Source: Maritalea myrionectae DSM 19524
GTDB lineage: Bacteria > Pseudomonadota > Alphaproteobacteria > Rhizobiales > Devosiaceae
Length of the DNA: 64,000 nucleotides
Direction: 5' to 3'
Assembly (NCBI RefSeq): GCF_000423365.1
Contig: NZ_AUHV01000005.1
Span: forward strand, 62,001 to 126,000
Shown here: in pieces, positions 1 to 9,287 of the stretch
How the letters are laid out: every line of letters begins with the position of its first letter
Numbering within the stretch: the stretch's first letter is position 1
Made by a program: the position numbers and the translations under genes
Notes under the pieces: model-generated
Databases searched by the model: none
Told to the model about the DNA's origin: nothing
The model's input: the letters and a program-made list of their open reading frames with translations, nothing else

Positions 1-3000
1 TGCTGCGATGGCGACTTCGGCGCGGCTATCGTCAGCAAACAAAAATTTCAGCGTGTCTGCGCCCAATATATTGAGCGCTTTTTCAATGATTTCTTCATGT
101 AATTCAGGGGCTTCTGGCAATATCAACGGCAATGCAATTTTGGCCAGGGCCTCCCGCTCGTCTTCGGCATAGTCGGGCAAATATTGCAACAGGGCATGCA
201 GCGCATTGCCGCGCGCCATCGCCAATTTCGGCGGCAAGCCGACCGGACCATCTGTCGGCGCAATTGCGACGGACAACGATTCTTCCCCTTTCGATGGCTC
301 GATGATGTCGCGCTTCACCGGTGGGGCTACAGGGGTCGAAATCTCCTTCGGCATGGTAGATCGAAGGTGCGCGATGGGTGTCGGCGTTGCGGGCACGTGT
401 GTGACGCTGCCTTTGGGATAGATGGTGCCTTCCTCGCGCTCGTCACTGTGGTCATTTAACGCACCCTTGGCCATGTCATACCAGCTGGCGGGGCCGGATT
501 TGGACGGTTTTTTCTCAACGCCTGTGAGATAGAGCTCGTCCTCAGCCCGTGTTAGCGCCACATAAAGTTTGCGGCGATATTCATCGAACTCTTTTTCCGC
601 ACGTTTTTCTTTCAGCATTGCCGCGGCTTCGGGCAGATTGGTCGCGCCGCCAATATTCCAGGCCAAAAAGCTTTGGTGCGGCAGTTCGGCAGGCACGTCG
701 AGAAAGACGGGTGACGAATAATTGCGGCTATCCGGCACTTGCGTCGCGTCCAAGCAGATCACAATCGGTGCCTCAAGGCCTTTCGCCCCATGCACGGTCA
801 TCACCCGGATATTGTCTTTCACGTCGCTCAGCTCGCGCTTCACCTCTGCCGGAGACGCACGCATTTTGGTGAGAAAACCGATCAGACTCGATTGATCCTG
901 CCGCTCATGCGCCAGCGCCATGGTCATAAACTCGCCGATCACATCGTCGATTTCCGGCCCCAAGCGGGCGTGCATTTTTTGCAAGCCCTTGTGCGCGTAT
1001 AGGATAAAGGCGAAAAACTCGTATGGGCGGTCCACATCCAAGTGTGTGCGCCATTCGCGCAGGGTGGCATAGGCCTTTTCCGCCCAAACATGTGTTTTGG
1101 CAAATTGGCGCAAATGCGCCCAAAGCGGTCCTTTGGGGCGGTCGTGGCATAACGCGAAGAGTTGCTGCTCGCTGATGTCGAACAGGGGCGAGCGCAGCAC
1201 TGTTGCCAGCCCCAAATCATCGGCCGGGTTGACCATCACGTCGCCGAGCACCAGTAAGTCCTTGACTGCGATATGATCGTTTACGACCAGCTTATCTTCG
1301 CCCAGATTGGGCAAATTGCGCTGTTTCAGCGCTTTGATCATTTCCTTGAAGAGCTTGCCGCGCGTTTGCACCAAGATCATGATGTCATCGGGCTTTACTG
1401 CACGATCATGGCCCGACAATTGCCGCCCCTTGGTCAACCAATCTTCAATTGTGCGTGCAACTTTTTGCGCCAGTTTCGCTTCCGGGCGCTGCTCGTGCCG
1501 AGATGCTTCGATGGGGTATTCATCCCGCGGCTCTGGCTTTTCGGCCGCAGGCTCGATTGGCCAAAGCGCAACAAACCCGGCTTTTGTGGTGCGGGCGGCG
1601 CGGTGGCTGGGCGCGGCCGCCACCCCGGCAAGACCTTTATGGTTTTGCTGCGCTTCAAACACCAAATCCACCGCGTCCAGAATTGGGCTTTGGGTCCGAA
1701 AAGAGGTTTGCAGCGGCACATCATGCCAAATCTGTTCGACTTCGCGGGCGCGGCGGGCAAAGCGTCGCCCCATTTCGCCGAACAGGCGCGGTTCCGCCCC
1801 TTGGAAGCTATAGATGGATTGTTTTTCGTCCCCCACCGCAAACAGGGTGCGCTTTTTTTGCACGGCCCCTTCGCCCGCAAAAAACTCTCTGGCAATGGCT
1901 TCAATAATGTCCCACTGCTCGGGGTTCGTGTCCTGGCTTTCATCCACCAGAATGTGGGTGATGCCTGCATCCAGTTTGTAAGCCACCCACGGCCCGTAGG
2001 CTTCATTGGCAAACAGGCGCTTTAATGCCAGAATCAAATCGTCAAAATCCAACTGCGCTTTGGCCTTTTTGCCCGCTTCATAAGCACCCATCACCGCTTC
2101 AGCCAGAGTGAGCAGCACTTTGGAATTGTCCAGCATGCGCGCCAGCTTTAGCTCTTCAAACAGGTCCGCCAATCGGTTCGCTTCATCTTCGATTTGCGCC
2201 GCTACTGCCGGATCTTTTTTGGCGATGCCGGCTGTGCCCTTCTTCGGTGTGCCCTTTTGCGTGAGCAGCGCACTGAAGGCTTGATCGATATTTGGCTGTG
2301 TGGGGTCGGCTGCCAACAAGCCGTCGGCGATGGTTTTGGCCAAATTTTGATGGCTCAGATGCTGGCCGACTGCGTGATATTCTGACTGCGGCAGAATCGC
2401 TTCGTTGATCACCTGATTGGTGACGGCATTTTCGCTCAGTTGCGGATCAATGTTCAAAAACCGGGCAAGATTGCCGATGGCCTTCTCTTTGAACATTAAT
2501 AGCGTTTTCAGTTTCGCGCCTTCAGAGAGCAGTCGATCCAATGCTTCTTCGATCTGTGCATCGCTTGCCCGGGCAAATAGGACGTCTAGGAGGGGCGCAA
2601 TCTGCTCCTTGCGATATCGCCCCGCCAGCACCCGCTCCCGCGCCTCCTGCATCATTTGTGTGCGATCGGCGTCTTCAATCACTTCAAAGTCAAACGGCAC
2701 CCCCGCTTCCAGCGGAAAGCGGTGCAACACAGATTCGGCAAAGGCGTGAATGGTGTTGATTTTCAACCCGCCGGGGGTTTCCAATGCGAGGGCAAACAGC
2801 TGTTTGGCGCGGCGCAATTTGTCCGCGTCAGGACGATGGCCCGTCAGGTCCAACAGTTCGCTGCCCAGTTCAACATCGTCCATCAAAGCCCATTCGCCCA
2901 GCTTGTCGGTGACGCGAGCGCGCATTTCGGCAGCAGCGGCTTTGGTGTAGGTCAGGCACAAGATTTCATCTGGCGCGACGCCGTCGAGCAAAAGGCGCAG

Positions 3001-3129
3001 CACACGACGCGACAGCACGAAAGTTTTGCCCGATCCAGCATTGGCCGCCACCCAAGCATGCGCCTCGGGATTGGCGGCGCGTTTTTGCGCGTCAACTGTT
3101 TCTGGCGCGATATGAAGATCCTGCCGCAT
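1..3129 (-). CDS. addA: Double-strand break repair helicase-nuclease AddA (partial, C-terminus outside window)
   Basis: AddA is the UvrD-like helicase and nuclease subunit of the AddAB complex, which resects double-strand DNA ends for RecA. I translated this frame by hand: it stays open for 1043 codons from the ATG at 3129 to the window edge. Walker A (ANAGSGKT) is at residues 29-36, followed by QT-rich UvrD motifs; LVDESQDTNPEQW is the DEAD-box-like Walker B, and VGDEKQSIYSFQGA and VMTVHGAKGLEAP are helicase motifs. The family is usually about 1150-1200 residues, so roughly the last 120, including most of the PD-(D/E)XK nuclease motif, lie outside. The start overlaps the addB stop by one base (TAATG), which indicates translational coupling. 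Confident identification. Confidence 0.95.
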   Translation of the reverse strand, partial: MRQDLHIAPETVDAQKRAANPEAHAWVAANAGSGKTFVLSRRVLRLLLDGVAPDEILCLTYTKAAAAEMRARVTDKLGEWALMDDVELGSELLDLTGHRPDADKLRRAKQLFALALETPGGLKINTIHAFAESVLHRFPLEAGVPFDFEVIEDADRTQMMQEARERVLAGRYRKEQIAPLLDVLFARASDAQIEEALDRLLSEGAKLKTLLMFKEKAIGNLARFLNIDPQLSENAVTNQVINEAILPQSEYHAVGQHLSHQNLAKTIADGLLAADPTQPNIDQAFSALLTQKGTPKKGTAGIAKKDPAVAAQIEDEANRLADLFEELKLARMLDNSKVLLTLAEAVMGAYEAGKKAKAQLDFDDLILALKRLFANEAYGPWVAYKLDAGITHILVDESQDTNPEQWDIIEAIAREFFAGEGAVQKKRTLFAVGDEKQSIYSFQGAEPRLFGEMGRRFARRAREVEQIWHDVPLQTSFRTQSPILDAVDLVFEAQQNHKGLAGVAAAPSHRAARTTKAGFVALWPIEPAAEKPEPRDEYPIEASRHEQRPEAKLAQKVARTIEDWLTKGRQLSGHDRAVKPDDIMILVQTRGKLFKEMIKALKQRNLPNLGEDKLVVNDHIAVKDLLVLGDVMVNPADDLGLATVLRSPLFDISEQQLFALCHDRPKGPLWAHLRQFAKTHVWAEKAYATLREWRTHLDVDRPYEFFAFILYAHKGLQKMHARLGPEIDDVIGEFMTMALAHERQDQSSLIGFLTKMRASPAEVKRELSDVKDNIRVMTVHGAKGLEAPIVICLDATQVPDSRNYSSPVFLDVPAELPHQSFLAWNIGGATNLPEAAAMLKEKRAEKEFDEYRRKLYVALTRAEDELYLTGVEKKPSKSGPASWYDMAKGALNDHSDEREEGTIYPKGSVTHVPATPTPIAHLRSTMPKEISTPVAPPVKRDIIEPSKGEESLSVAIAPTDGPVGLPPKLAMARGNALHALLQYLPDYAEDEREALAKIALPLILPEAPELHEEIIEKALNILGADTLKFLFADDSRAEVAIAA

Positions 3130-6100
3130 TATTGATCCTCCCCCTCAGGCGCCCATTCTTTGGCGCGGGCCAGATGATCATAATCGCCCTCAAACCGTTG
3201 TTCCGGCTTCGGATTGAGCTGCGCCACCATCGCGATATCATCGCGCAGCAACATCAATTCAGCAAAGCGCGAGAACCGTTCCCAATATTGATCCACCCAG
3301 GCGTCGGCATCCTGATTGGAAGGGAAATTGCTCACATTTAGCGTATCCGGTCCATGGGCCAGCTTGATATAGCGAAAAGCGCCGCTTTTGGCCCGCTCGA
3401 CCCCTTCAAATCCGCCTTGCCGGGCAATCAGGCCCGCCATGGGCAATTGCGGGGCCATAAAGTTTTCCATGTCCTTCTTGCCCGGCACACCGCCGGTTTT
3501 AAAGTCGACAATTTCTAACGTACCGGACTGTGTTTGATCGACCCGGTCGGCGCGACCATGCAAGGTGAATGGTGTGCCCGCAATCTCCAGGGTAGCCTCA
3601 CCGCGAATTTCGGCATGGCGCATGGCCAGATGCACATTATTGGTGGTTTCGTGGGCAAGGAAGGCCCTGGCGATGGCGTCAAACCGCTTAAGCCAAATGT
3701 CGCGTCGGTCCGCGACATCGGCCAAGCGTTCATATGCAACCGCGGCCAACTCCATCATTTTGGCGTGCGCGTCCGGCGCGGCACAATCATGCCCGTCGGC
3801 GATAAAGTCACCCAACACATCGTGGATCAAATTGCCGCGTTCGGCAAAATCAGGCGGCGCGCCCAACGGATCAAGCGGTTTTAGGCGAAGTACATGTTTG
3901 GCATAGATGGCGTAAGGATCGCGGAGCAGCGTTTCAATTTCAGTGATCGAAAGGCGACGTGGGCGCAATTCGGCGGGCGGCTGCGGCACAGGGCGCTGGG
4001 CGGGAGCTACCGTTTCCACGGCATCAATTTGCATGGCCCATGCTTTCAAATGCGCTGATCGCTCAGCCAGTTCAGCCTCACATTCTTTGCCGACAAATGC
4101 CAACAGACGCTTTAGGAAGCGCGACTGATCCGCGGGTGACGTGCCGCGCCGTTCGGCAAAGCACAACACAATTTCAGGTGAGCTGAGCGCCAGCAAAAAG
4201 TCGTGGGCGGCCAACCCCACTTTGCGTTCCGGCGGTTCGAGGCCAACAGCGATCTTCATACCGCGCGACATCCATGGTCCTGGATCTGCATCTTCGGGCC
4301 AAACGCCTTCGTTCAACCCCGCCAAAATCATCACATCTGCACTTTGCAATCGCGCTTCAACGCGGCCCCATATCTGCACGTCGTGGCGAGCCTGTTCCAA
4401 GGGGCGCACGGAAACTGAGCTCATTAAGAGCGTCATGGCAGACACGAACTGGCTGCCCGCAATGCGACTAAGGTCAATGCTGCCCGCGGCCAACTCCTTT
4501 AGCCAATCTTGCAATTGATCATAGCCGTGCGGCAAGTGCGGCTTGCCCTGATCATCAGCGATCACTTGCGCAATAATATCGGGCAGCGCCCGTGCAATAG
4601 ACAAGAGCCCCGGCGTACCCGCCGCAAAGGGCGCGATCAGAGGCGCCAGGATGCGTTCCATATCGGTCAACAGCACGGTAAGCGCTTCTGCCTCTTCAGC
4701 CGACAAGCGCCGTTGACGTGGGGCTGGATCGTGATGGGCTTTATGCACGGCGTCCATCAGACCATCAAGGCCGGGCTTCCCCCGCATGCCGCGCAGGATT
4801 GAGAGGTCGATTGTTTCGCGCAAGGCGGACAATGTGCCACGATCCCGCCCGAAACAGACAGACGAATGGATCAGTAGTCCCACCACATCAATCGCAGTAA
4901 ACTCGGCATGCACCATTTGCAACAATTGCCGCACCAAGCGTCCAGCCGGACTTTGGCTCAACGGCACACCGGCGCTATCGTCGACAGAGATGTCAAAGCG
5001 ATGCAGTTCAGCAATGATTTGGCGGGCCTGATCCCGATCCGGCGCGATGATGCCGACAGATTTACGATTGGCCAAAGCCTCGCGCGTGGCCATCGCGATG
5101 GCGCGACTTTCCAACGCCTCATTGGGCATCGACAAGAGACTGATTTGATCTGTGGCGGCGACCATCTCTTCCCCGATTTCGCCGCGCTGATCATGCCATT
5201 GCGCCGTATTTTCGGCACTGGCCAGCGCGCGATGCAGCACCTGCGCGCGGCCCCGCCCGGCATGGAACAGTTCCTCAACATCCGCCGGCCCGGCATTAAA
5301 ACTGCGTAAAAGCTTGGCCATGCCAAATTGCGGATGGGCGTGGGCTTTGTTCTGCGGCTCCAGCAAATAGCTAAAATCGTCCACTGACATCGCGGCGTCA
5401 AAACCAGGCAGGACCAGCGCACCATTCGGCAATTGGCTGATTTCGGCCAGAAAGCGGGCATTGGCCGGCACCGAGCCGGTGGAACCGGCCGCGATTACAG
5501 GCCGATTGCCATACCGCAATTTTAAGGATTGTTGCGCCAGCGCGAACTTTTCGCGACGCACGGTGGCAGCTTCCTGTACGCCTAATTCTTCGAGATATAG
5601 CGGCCAGTTTTCGGTGACGATCTGAATGAAATTGAGGCTTTGCTGCCAATTCTCTGCCAGCTCATCAGGCACCAATTGGCTTAGCGCGCTGTAATCAATT
5701 TCTTCGGTGAGAAAATCATCCAACAATTGCCCAAGTGATTGGGCCATGGCCAAAATTTCCGCAGCACTTGGGGGAGAAGCAAACCCGACTTGCTTCGCCT
5801 TTTCAGCTTGGTGTGCCCACCCCTCAATCAAGCGCGCGAGAAACAAGGTCCGCTCGGTTTTTGACGCGGCGTTGGTTGTGCTTAAATCTGGCTCTGCGAA
5901 GAACGCGTTTTCCACTTCATCGCTTTCGCCCAATGTATAAATATTGGGCAGCAAAGCCGCGCCACCCAGCTGCTCGAGTAAAATGTCGATCAGCGCCAAA
6001 CGCGCACGTTTTGTGGGTAAATAAATGGTAATGTCAGACAGCCAGAACGGCCCCTCGCGCGGCCAATCAGGCGTAAGGGTGCCTTGCATTATATGCGTGG

Positions 6101-6158
6101 CCAGCACCTTGAGAAAAGGCGCATCTGGCGCGATGGTGAAAAGCGAGCGCCGCATCAT
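3129..6158 (-). CDS. addB: Double-strand break repair protein AddB
   Basis: AddB is the second subunit of AddAB; it carries a degenerate helicase core and a C-terminal nuclease. At 1009 residues the length is typical for alphaproteobacteria. The C-terminal PD-(D/E)XK nuclease is seen as RGEATLEI followed by a GRADRVD element and the catalytic VDFKTG (D885, K887). The N-terminal part contains no good Walker A, as expected for the alphaproteobacterial type. The gene lies between tsaE (5 nt upstream) and addA (1 nt overlap), the usual tsaE-addB-addA order in this class. Nothing unusual was seen in the reading frame. Confidence 0.93.
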   Translation of the reverse strand: MMRRSLFTIAPDAPFLKVLATHIMQGTLTPDWPREGPFWLSDITIYLPTKRARLALIDILLEQLGGAALLPNIYTLGESDEVENAFFAEPDLSTTNAASKTERTLFLARLIEGWAHQAEKAKQVGFASPPSAAEILAMAQSLGQLLDDFLTEEIDYSALSQLVPDELAENWQQSLNFIQIVTENWPLYLEELGVQEAATVRREKFALAQQSLKLRYGNRPVIAAGSTGSVPANARFLAEISQLPNGALVLPGFDAAMSVDDFSYLLEPQNKAHAHPQFGMAKLLRSFNAGPADVEELFHAGRGRAQVLHRALASAENTAQWHDQRGEIGEEMVAATDQISLLSMPNEALESRAIAMATREALANRKSVGIIAPDRDQARQIIAELHRFDISVDDSAGVPLSQSPAGRLVRQLLQMVHAEFTAIDVVGLLIHSSVCFGRDRGTLSALRETIDLSILRGMRGKPGLDGLMDAVHKAHHDPAPRQRRLSAEEAEALTVLLTDMERILAPLIAPFAAGTPGLLSIARALPDIIAQVIADDQGKPHLPHGYDQLQDWLKELAAGSIDLSRIAGSQFVSAMTLLMSSVSVRPLEQARHDVQIWGRVEARLQSADVMILAGLNEGVWPEDADPGPWMSRGMKIAVGLEPPERKVGLAAHDFLLALSSPEIVLCFAERRGTSPADQSRFLKRLLAFVGKECEAELAERSAHLKAWAMQIDAVETVAPAQRPVPQPPAELRPRRLSITEIETLLRDPYAIYAKHVLRLKPLDPLGAPPDFAERGNLIHDVLGDFIADGHDCAAPDAHAKMMELAAVAYERLADVADRRDIWLKRFDAIARAFLAHETTNNVHLAMRHAEIRGEATLEIAGTPFTLHGRADRVDQTQSGTLEIVDFKTGGVPGKKDMENFMAPQLPMAGLIARQGGFEGVERAKSGAFRYIKLAHGPDTLNVSNFPSNQDADAWVDQYWERFSRFAELMLLRDDIAMVAQLNPKPEQRFEGDYDHLARAKEWAPEGEDQ

Positions 6159-6163
6159 GTCCT

Positions 6164-6670
6164 TTAGATTAGTTTGATGCCGCTATCTGATCCGGATTCG
6201 ACAAGATGAGCAAGGGCTTCAAGGCGCGTTGGATCGCCCCAGACATGTAATGTGCGGCCTTCCAACATTTCAGAAATCAAATGCAGGGACAGGTTGAAGG
6301 TCGCCCGCTCGACAAGACCAGGCAAGCGTTCGGGCCACTCGATCAACAAGACCGCCTGATCATCATCAAATAAGCCCAGTTCTTGAGCTTCGCTTTCGTC
6401 ACTCAAACGATAAAGATCAGCATGAAGAAAAGATTGATTGGGCAATTGGTAATTTTGCACCAACGAGAAAGTTGGGCTCGGCACTTCTAACTCAGGATCA
6501 TTTGCAGCGTGGCGCAGCAGTGCGCGCGCTAAAAAGCTTTTACCAGCTCCTAAATCCCCGGTGAGGGTGACGATATCTCCCGGTTGCATCAGGGAATAGA
6601 GCATCTTTGCAAAGTCGAGCGTTGCGCGTTCGCTTACAAGAATTATTGATAGTTGGTCATCATGGATCAT
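6164..6670 (-). CDS. tsaE: tRNA threonylcarbamoyladenosine biosynthesis ATPase TsaE
   Basis: TsaE is the small P-loop ATPase that works with TsaD and TsaB to make t6A at position 37 of ANN-decoding tRNAs in the cytoplasm. The 168-residue product has Walker A GDLGAGKS at residues 38-45, a Walker B-like stretch ending in LLIEWPERL, and the SPTFSLVQNY motif typical of the family. Its ATG follows the divL stop codon with no spacer, and addB starts 5 nt downstream, so translation is probably coupled in a divL-tsaE-addB-addA transcript. The family length is usually 150-170 residues. Confidence 0.93.
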   Translation of the reverse strand: MIHDDQLSIILVSERATLDFAKMLYSLMQPGDIVTLTGDLGAGKSFLARALLRHAANDPELEVPSPTFSLVQNYQLPNQSFLHADLYRLSDESEAQELGLFDDDQAVLLIEWPERLPGLVERATFNLSLHLISEMLEGRTLHVWGDPTRLEALAHLVESGSDSGIKLI

Positions 6671-9136
6671 TTATTCGGCTGCGCCTTTGGCCACCTGTTC
6701 CGTTGGTAGGTTGACCGTAACTTTAGTGCCGCTCGGCTGCAAGCGTTCAATCGCGACAGTGCCGCCATGCATATGCACAAAGGTCTTTACAATCGAAAGA
6801 CCCAGCCCTGCTCCACGCTGACGGCCTTCAACGGCACGGCCTTCGAATCGGTCAAAGACCGAGGCAATAATGTCGTCTGGAATGCCTGCGCCTTCATCCT
6901 CCACAACAAACAGGATGCGGCCGCCGCGCTCAAACACATTCAAGCTCACCCGCGCACCTGGGTCCGAATAGCGCACCGCGTTGGACAGAAGATTATAAAG
7001 TACCTGCACAATCCGCGTGCCGTCGGCAACAAAAGTCGGCAAATTGTCGGCAATGGAGATCTCAAGATTGATCGGCACCTCATCGCGGCCCACTTGCAAT
7101 GCGGCCAGCACGCCTTTGCGCGCCTTTTCAACCAGCGACGGCACATCAAGCACTTCGGTCTGCAATTCGGCAATGCCCGCATCAATCGTTGTGAGATCCA
7201 AAATATTGTCGATCAGCAAGCCCAATGAGCTTGAGGACGCGCGGATAAAGTCGGTGTAGTCTTTTTGCTTTTCCGTAAGCGGGCCGGCGGCTTCGCTGGC
7301 CAACAGATCGGCAAAGCCAATAATATTGGTCAAAGGTGATCGGAACTCATAAGAGATATTTTGCACGAATGCATCTTTGAGCTTATCCGCTGTCTCCAGC
7401 GCCTCATTGCGTTCCTTCAGCACTTTTTCGAACGATGCCCCTTCCGTCACATCAACGAAAGTGACAAGGGTTTGGCTGTCGGGCAGCCGCACAATGGCAT
7501 AGTCGATTAGCCGATTATCTGAACGTACAATGCGGCCCTTTTTATCGTGGCGCTCTGTGTCTAAATCCAAAATATCAGATTTTAGATCGCCCCAAATGCG
7601 CGCGCCATCCTCGGGCAGTGTTTCAGCGCTGATGGAGGCGATGTCGGCGATATGGGTTTGCTTATCCAGCTTGTTCATCGGCAATTTCCAAATGCGCGAG
7701 AGCTGCGCATTGTGGAGCTTCAAACGCCCGTCTGTGCCGAACACCGCCACTGCCTCGGACAAGGCGTTCAATGTTTCGTCCTGCACATGAATGAGCGCAT
7801 TGTACCGACTTTCGAGGGCAAGCTGCTCGGTCACATTGTGATAAACATAGATGACGCCGCGCTCATGTGGCGCGGGTGAAGCGATGACATTCAGCGCTTG
7901 GCCACTGGGCAAATGCCACATGGTTTCGCGGGTTTTCTTCAACCCATAAGCTTCCAAATGCTGCGCACGCCACTTTTTGTAATCCGGTTCCATCGGCAAT
8001 TTGCCTTGGGTGCGCAGGCGATCCAAAATGGCCTTTTCGCTCGGTTGCGTTTCGAGCCATTGAATATCCATTTCCCAAAACTCAGCAAACGCCTTGTTGA
8101 AATGGGTCAGCTGCGCGGCACCATCGAATACGGCGACAGGCGTGCGCAGTTCGTTGATGGCGGCGGTGAGAAAACTTGCTTTGGGATCGTTGCGCTCTTC
8201 ATTGGAGGCAAGGCCCTGCACCGCATAGCCTGCCGCGCCGTCCGAAAGTTTGAACAAAGTCACGTCAAGCACGCCAAACTCTTCGTGCTCCTCGGTAACC
8301 GAAAGTGGTCCACCATCCAGCGGATCCAAACGACGATGTCGTGCCAACGCCTCATCATCAAACAGTTCTGGAATCGGTTGATCTGGTTCCAGACCAGCGC
8401 CGCCCAAGGCGAGCTTGAGATAGGCGGCATTGACTTTGACCAACTGCCCTTGGAAATTGCGCACCCATGCGGGGTGGTTAAACTTATCGATGAGCGCCGC
8501 ATAGGTTTCGATGGTGGGCACATTGTTGCGTGTTTCCGCCAATACATATGGCTCATCCACTTCAACCTCGCGTGGCGAAATGCGGATCAGCGGTTTGCCC
8601 GCAACCACGCGACCGGAAATGCGATAATCCCGGTCCCCTAAACCCGGTGCACGATATTCAAATTCGCGCCCTTGCGCTTGCAACTCGTCCAATTTGAACG
8701 AGACTTCAATCGCCGCTTTTGAATCGAGCCAGGCCTTAAAGTCCAATACATCATCAACTGTGGTGCATGACGGAATTGTTGCATGGATGGGGCCGATTGA
8801 ATCCGCTTTTTTGGCTTCACCGCGCCAAATCAGAGTCACCTCGCGCATGCCATGCAAGATTGCGCCTTTTTCATCCAAAGCTGCGCTTAGCTCAGCCAAT
8901 TGACGCTGGCTCTTTACGCGCATTATCTCCGCTTTTCGATATTGCCGAAGCGCCAGATATGTGGTGACACCGCCACATAGGAGTGCCCCCAGCGCTATTG
9001 CTAGCGGTGTGGTGGAAATCAGTTGTGCTGTGGAGATGTCTGTTTGGGCAAGGGCTGGTTTTGCCGCCAGCATAGCAAGGGTTGCGCAACCAAGTTTCGC
9101 GACTCCTTTGTTAATCCGGAATGTGACCGGCGTCAT
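6671..9136 (-). CDS. divL: DivL-type PAS sensor kinase/pseudokinase with Tyr in place of phospho-acceptor His
   Basis: The 821-residue protein has an N-terminal hydrophobic stretch (residues 11-31), a membrane segment (about 44-63), PAS-like regions between about 210 and 570, a dimerisation helix (about 575-640) and a HATPase domain with an N-box (NLLSNAVRYS), G1 (EDEGAGIPDD) and G2 (GAGLGLSIVK). The H-box reads ISYEFRSPL: the residue that should be histidine is Tyr596 (codon 7351-7349). A tyrosine here is the hallmark of Caulobacter DivL, which binds DivK and controls the CckA-CtrA phosphorelay rather than acting as an ordinary kinase. The position next to tsaE also fits. It probably sits at the inner membrane and, by analogy, at a cell pole. 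The function is inferred from Caulobacter; the tyrosine is seen directly. Confidence 0.85.
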   Translation of the reverse strand: MTPVTFRINKGVAKLGCATLAMLAAKPALAQTDISTAQLISTTPLAIALGALLCGGVTTYLALRQYRKAEIMRVKSQRQLAELSAALDEKGAILHGMREVTLIWRGEAKKADSIGPIHATIPSCTTVDDVLDFKAWLDSKAAIEVSFKLDELQAQGREFEYRAPGLGDRDYRISGRVVAGKPLIRISPREVEVDEPYVLAETRNNVPTIETYAALIDKFNHPAWVRNFQGQLVKVNAAYLKLALGGAGLEPDQPIPELFDDEALARHRRLDPLDGGPLSVTEEHEEFGVLDVTLFKLSDGAAGYAVQGLASNEERNDPKASFLTAAINELRTPVAVFDGAAQLTHFNKAFAEFWEMDIQWLETQPSEKAILDRLRTQGKLPMEPDYKKWRAQHLEAYGLKKTRETMWHLPSGQALNVIASPAPHERGVIYVYHNVTEQLALESRYNALIHVQDETLNALSEAVAVFGTDGRLKLHNAQLSRIWKLPMNKLDKQTHIADIASISAETLPEDGARIWGDLKSDILDLDTERHDKKGRIVRSDNRLIDYAIVRLPDSQTLVTFVDVTEGASFEKVLKERNEALETADKLKDAFVQNISYEFRSPLTNIIGFADLLASEAAGPLTEKQKDYTDFIRASSSSLGLLIDNILDLTTIDAGIAELQTEVLDVPSLVEKARKGVLAALQVGRDEVPINLEISIADNLPTFVADGTRIVQVLYNLLSNAVRYSDPGARVSLNVFERGGRILFVVEDEGAGIPDDIIASVFDRFEGRAVEGRQRGAGLGLSIVKTFVHMHGGTVAIERLQPSGTKVTVNLPTEQVAKGAAE

Positions 9137-9234
9137 TTCTTGCCCCTTAAAAACAAATCGCTGCCCGCTCAGCGAATCACTTCACCATACCGCCTCGGCG
9201 AATCTGCCAACAAGAGTCAAAATGCGTTTTGGCC

Positions 9235-9265
9235 AAAAAAAAGGGACGTTTTACACGTCCCTTTT
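9235..9265 (-). terminator. Rho-independent terminator of ahcY
   Basis: An 11-bp perfect stem (9239-9249 with 9255-9265, core AGGGACGT/ACGTCCCT) with a 5-nt loop is followed, on the minus strand, by a run of T residues (A8 on the plus strand at about 9235-9242). It lies 22 nt beyond the ahcY stop and before divL, so divL probably has its own promoter. Confidence 0.85.
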
Positions 9266-9287
9266 AATAAATCTCTGCAAATGAATC

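Noticed and set aside
1273-2025. Open frame of 250 codons on the plus strand
   Set aside because: It is antisense to addA, whose frame is unbroken and full of helicase motifs. The plus-strand product shows no recognisable motif.
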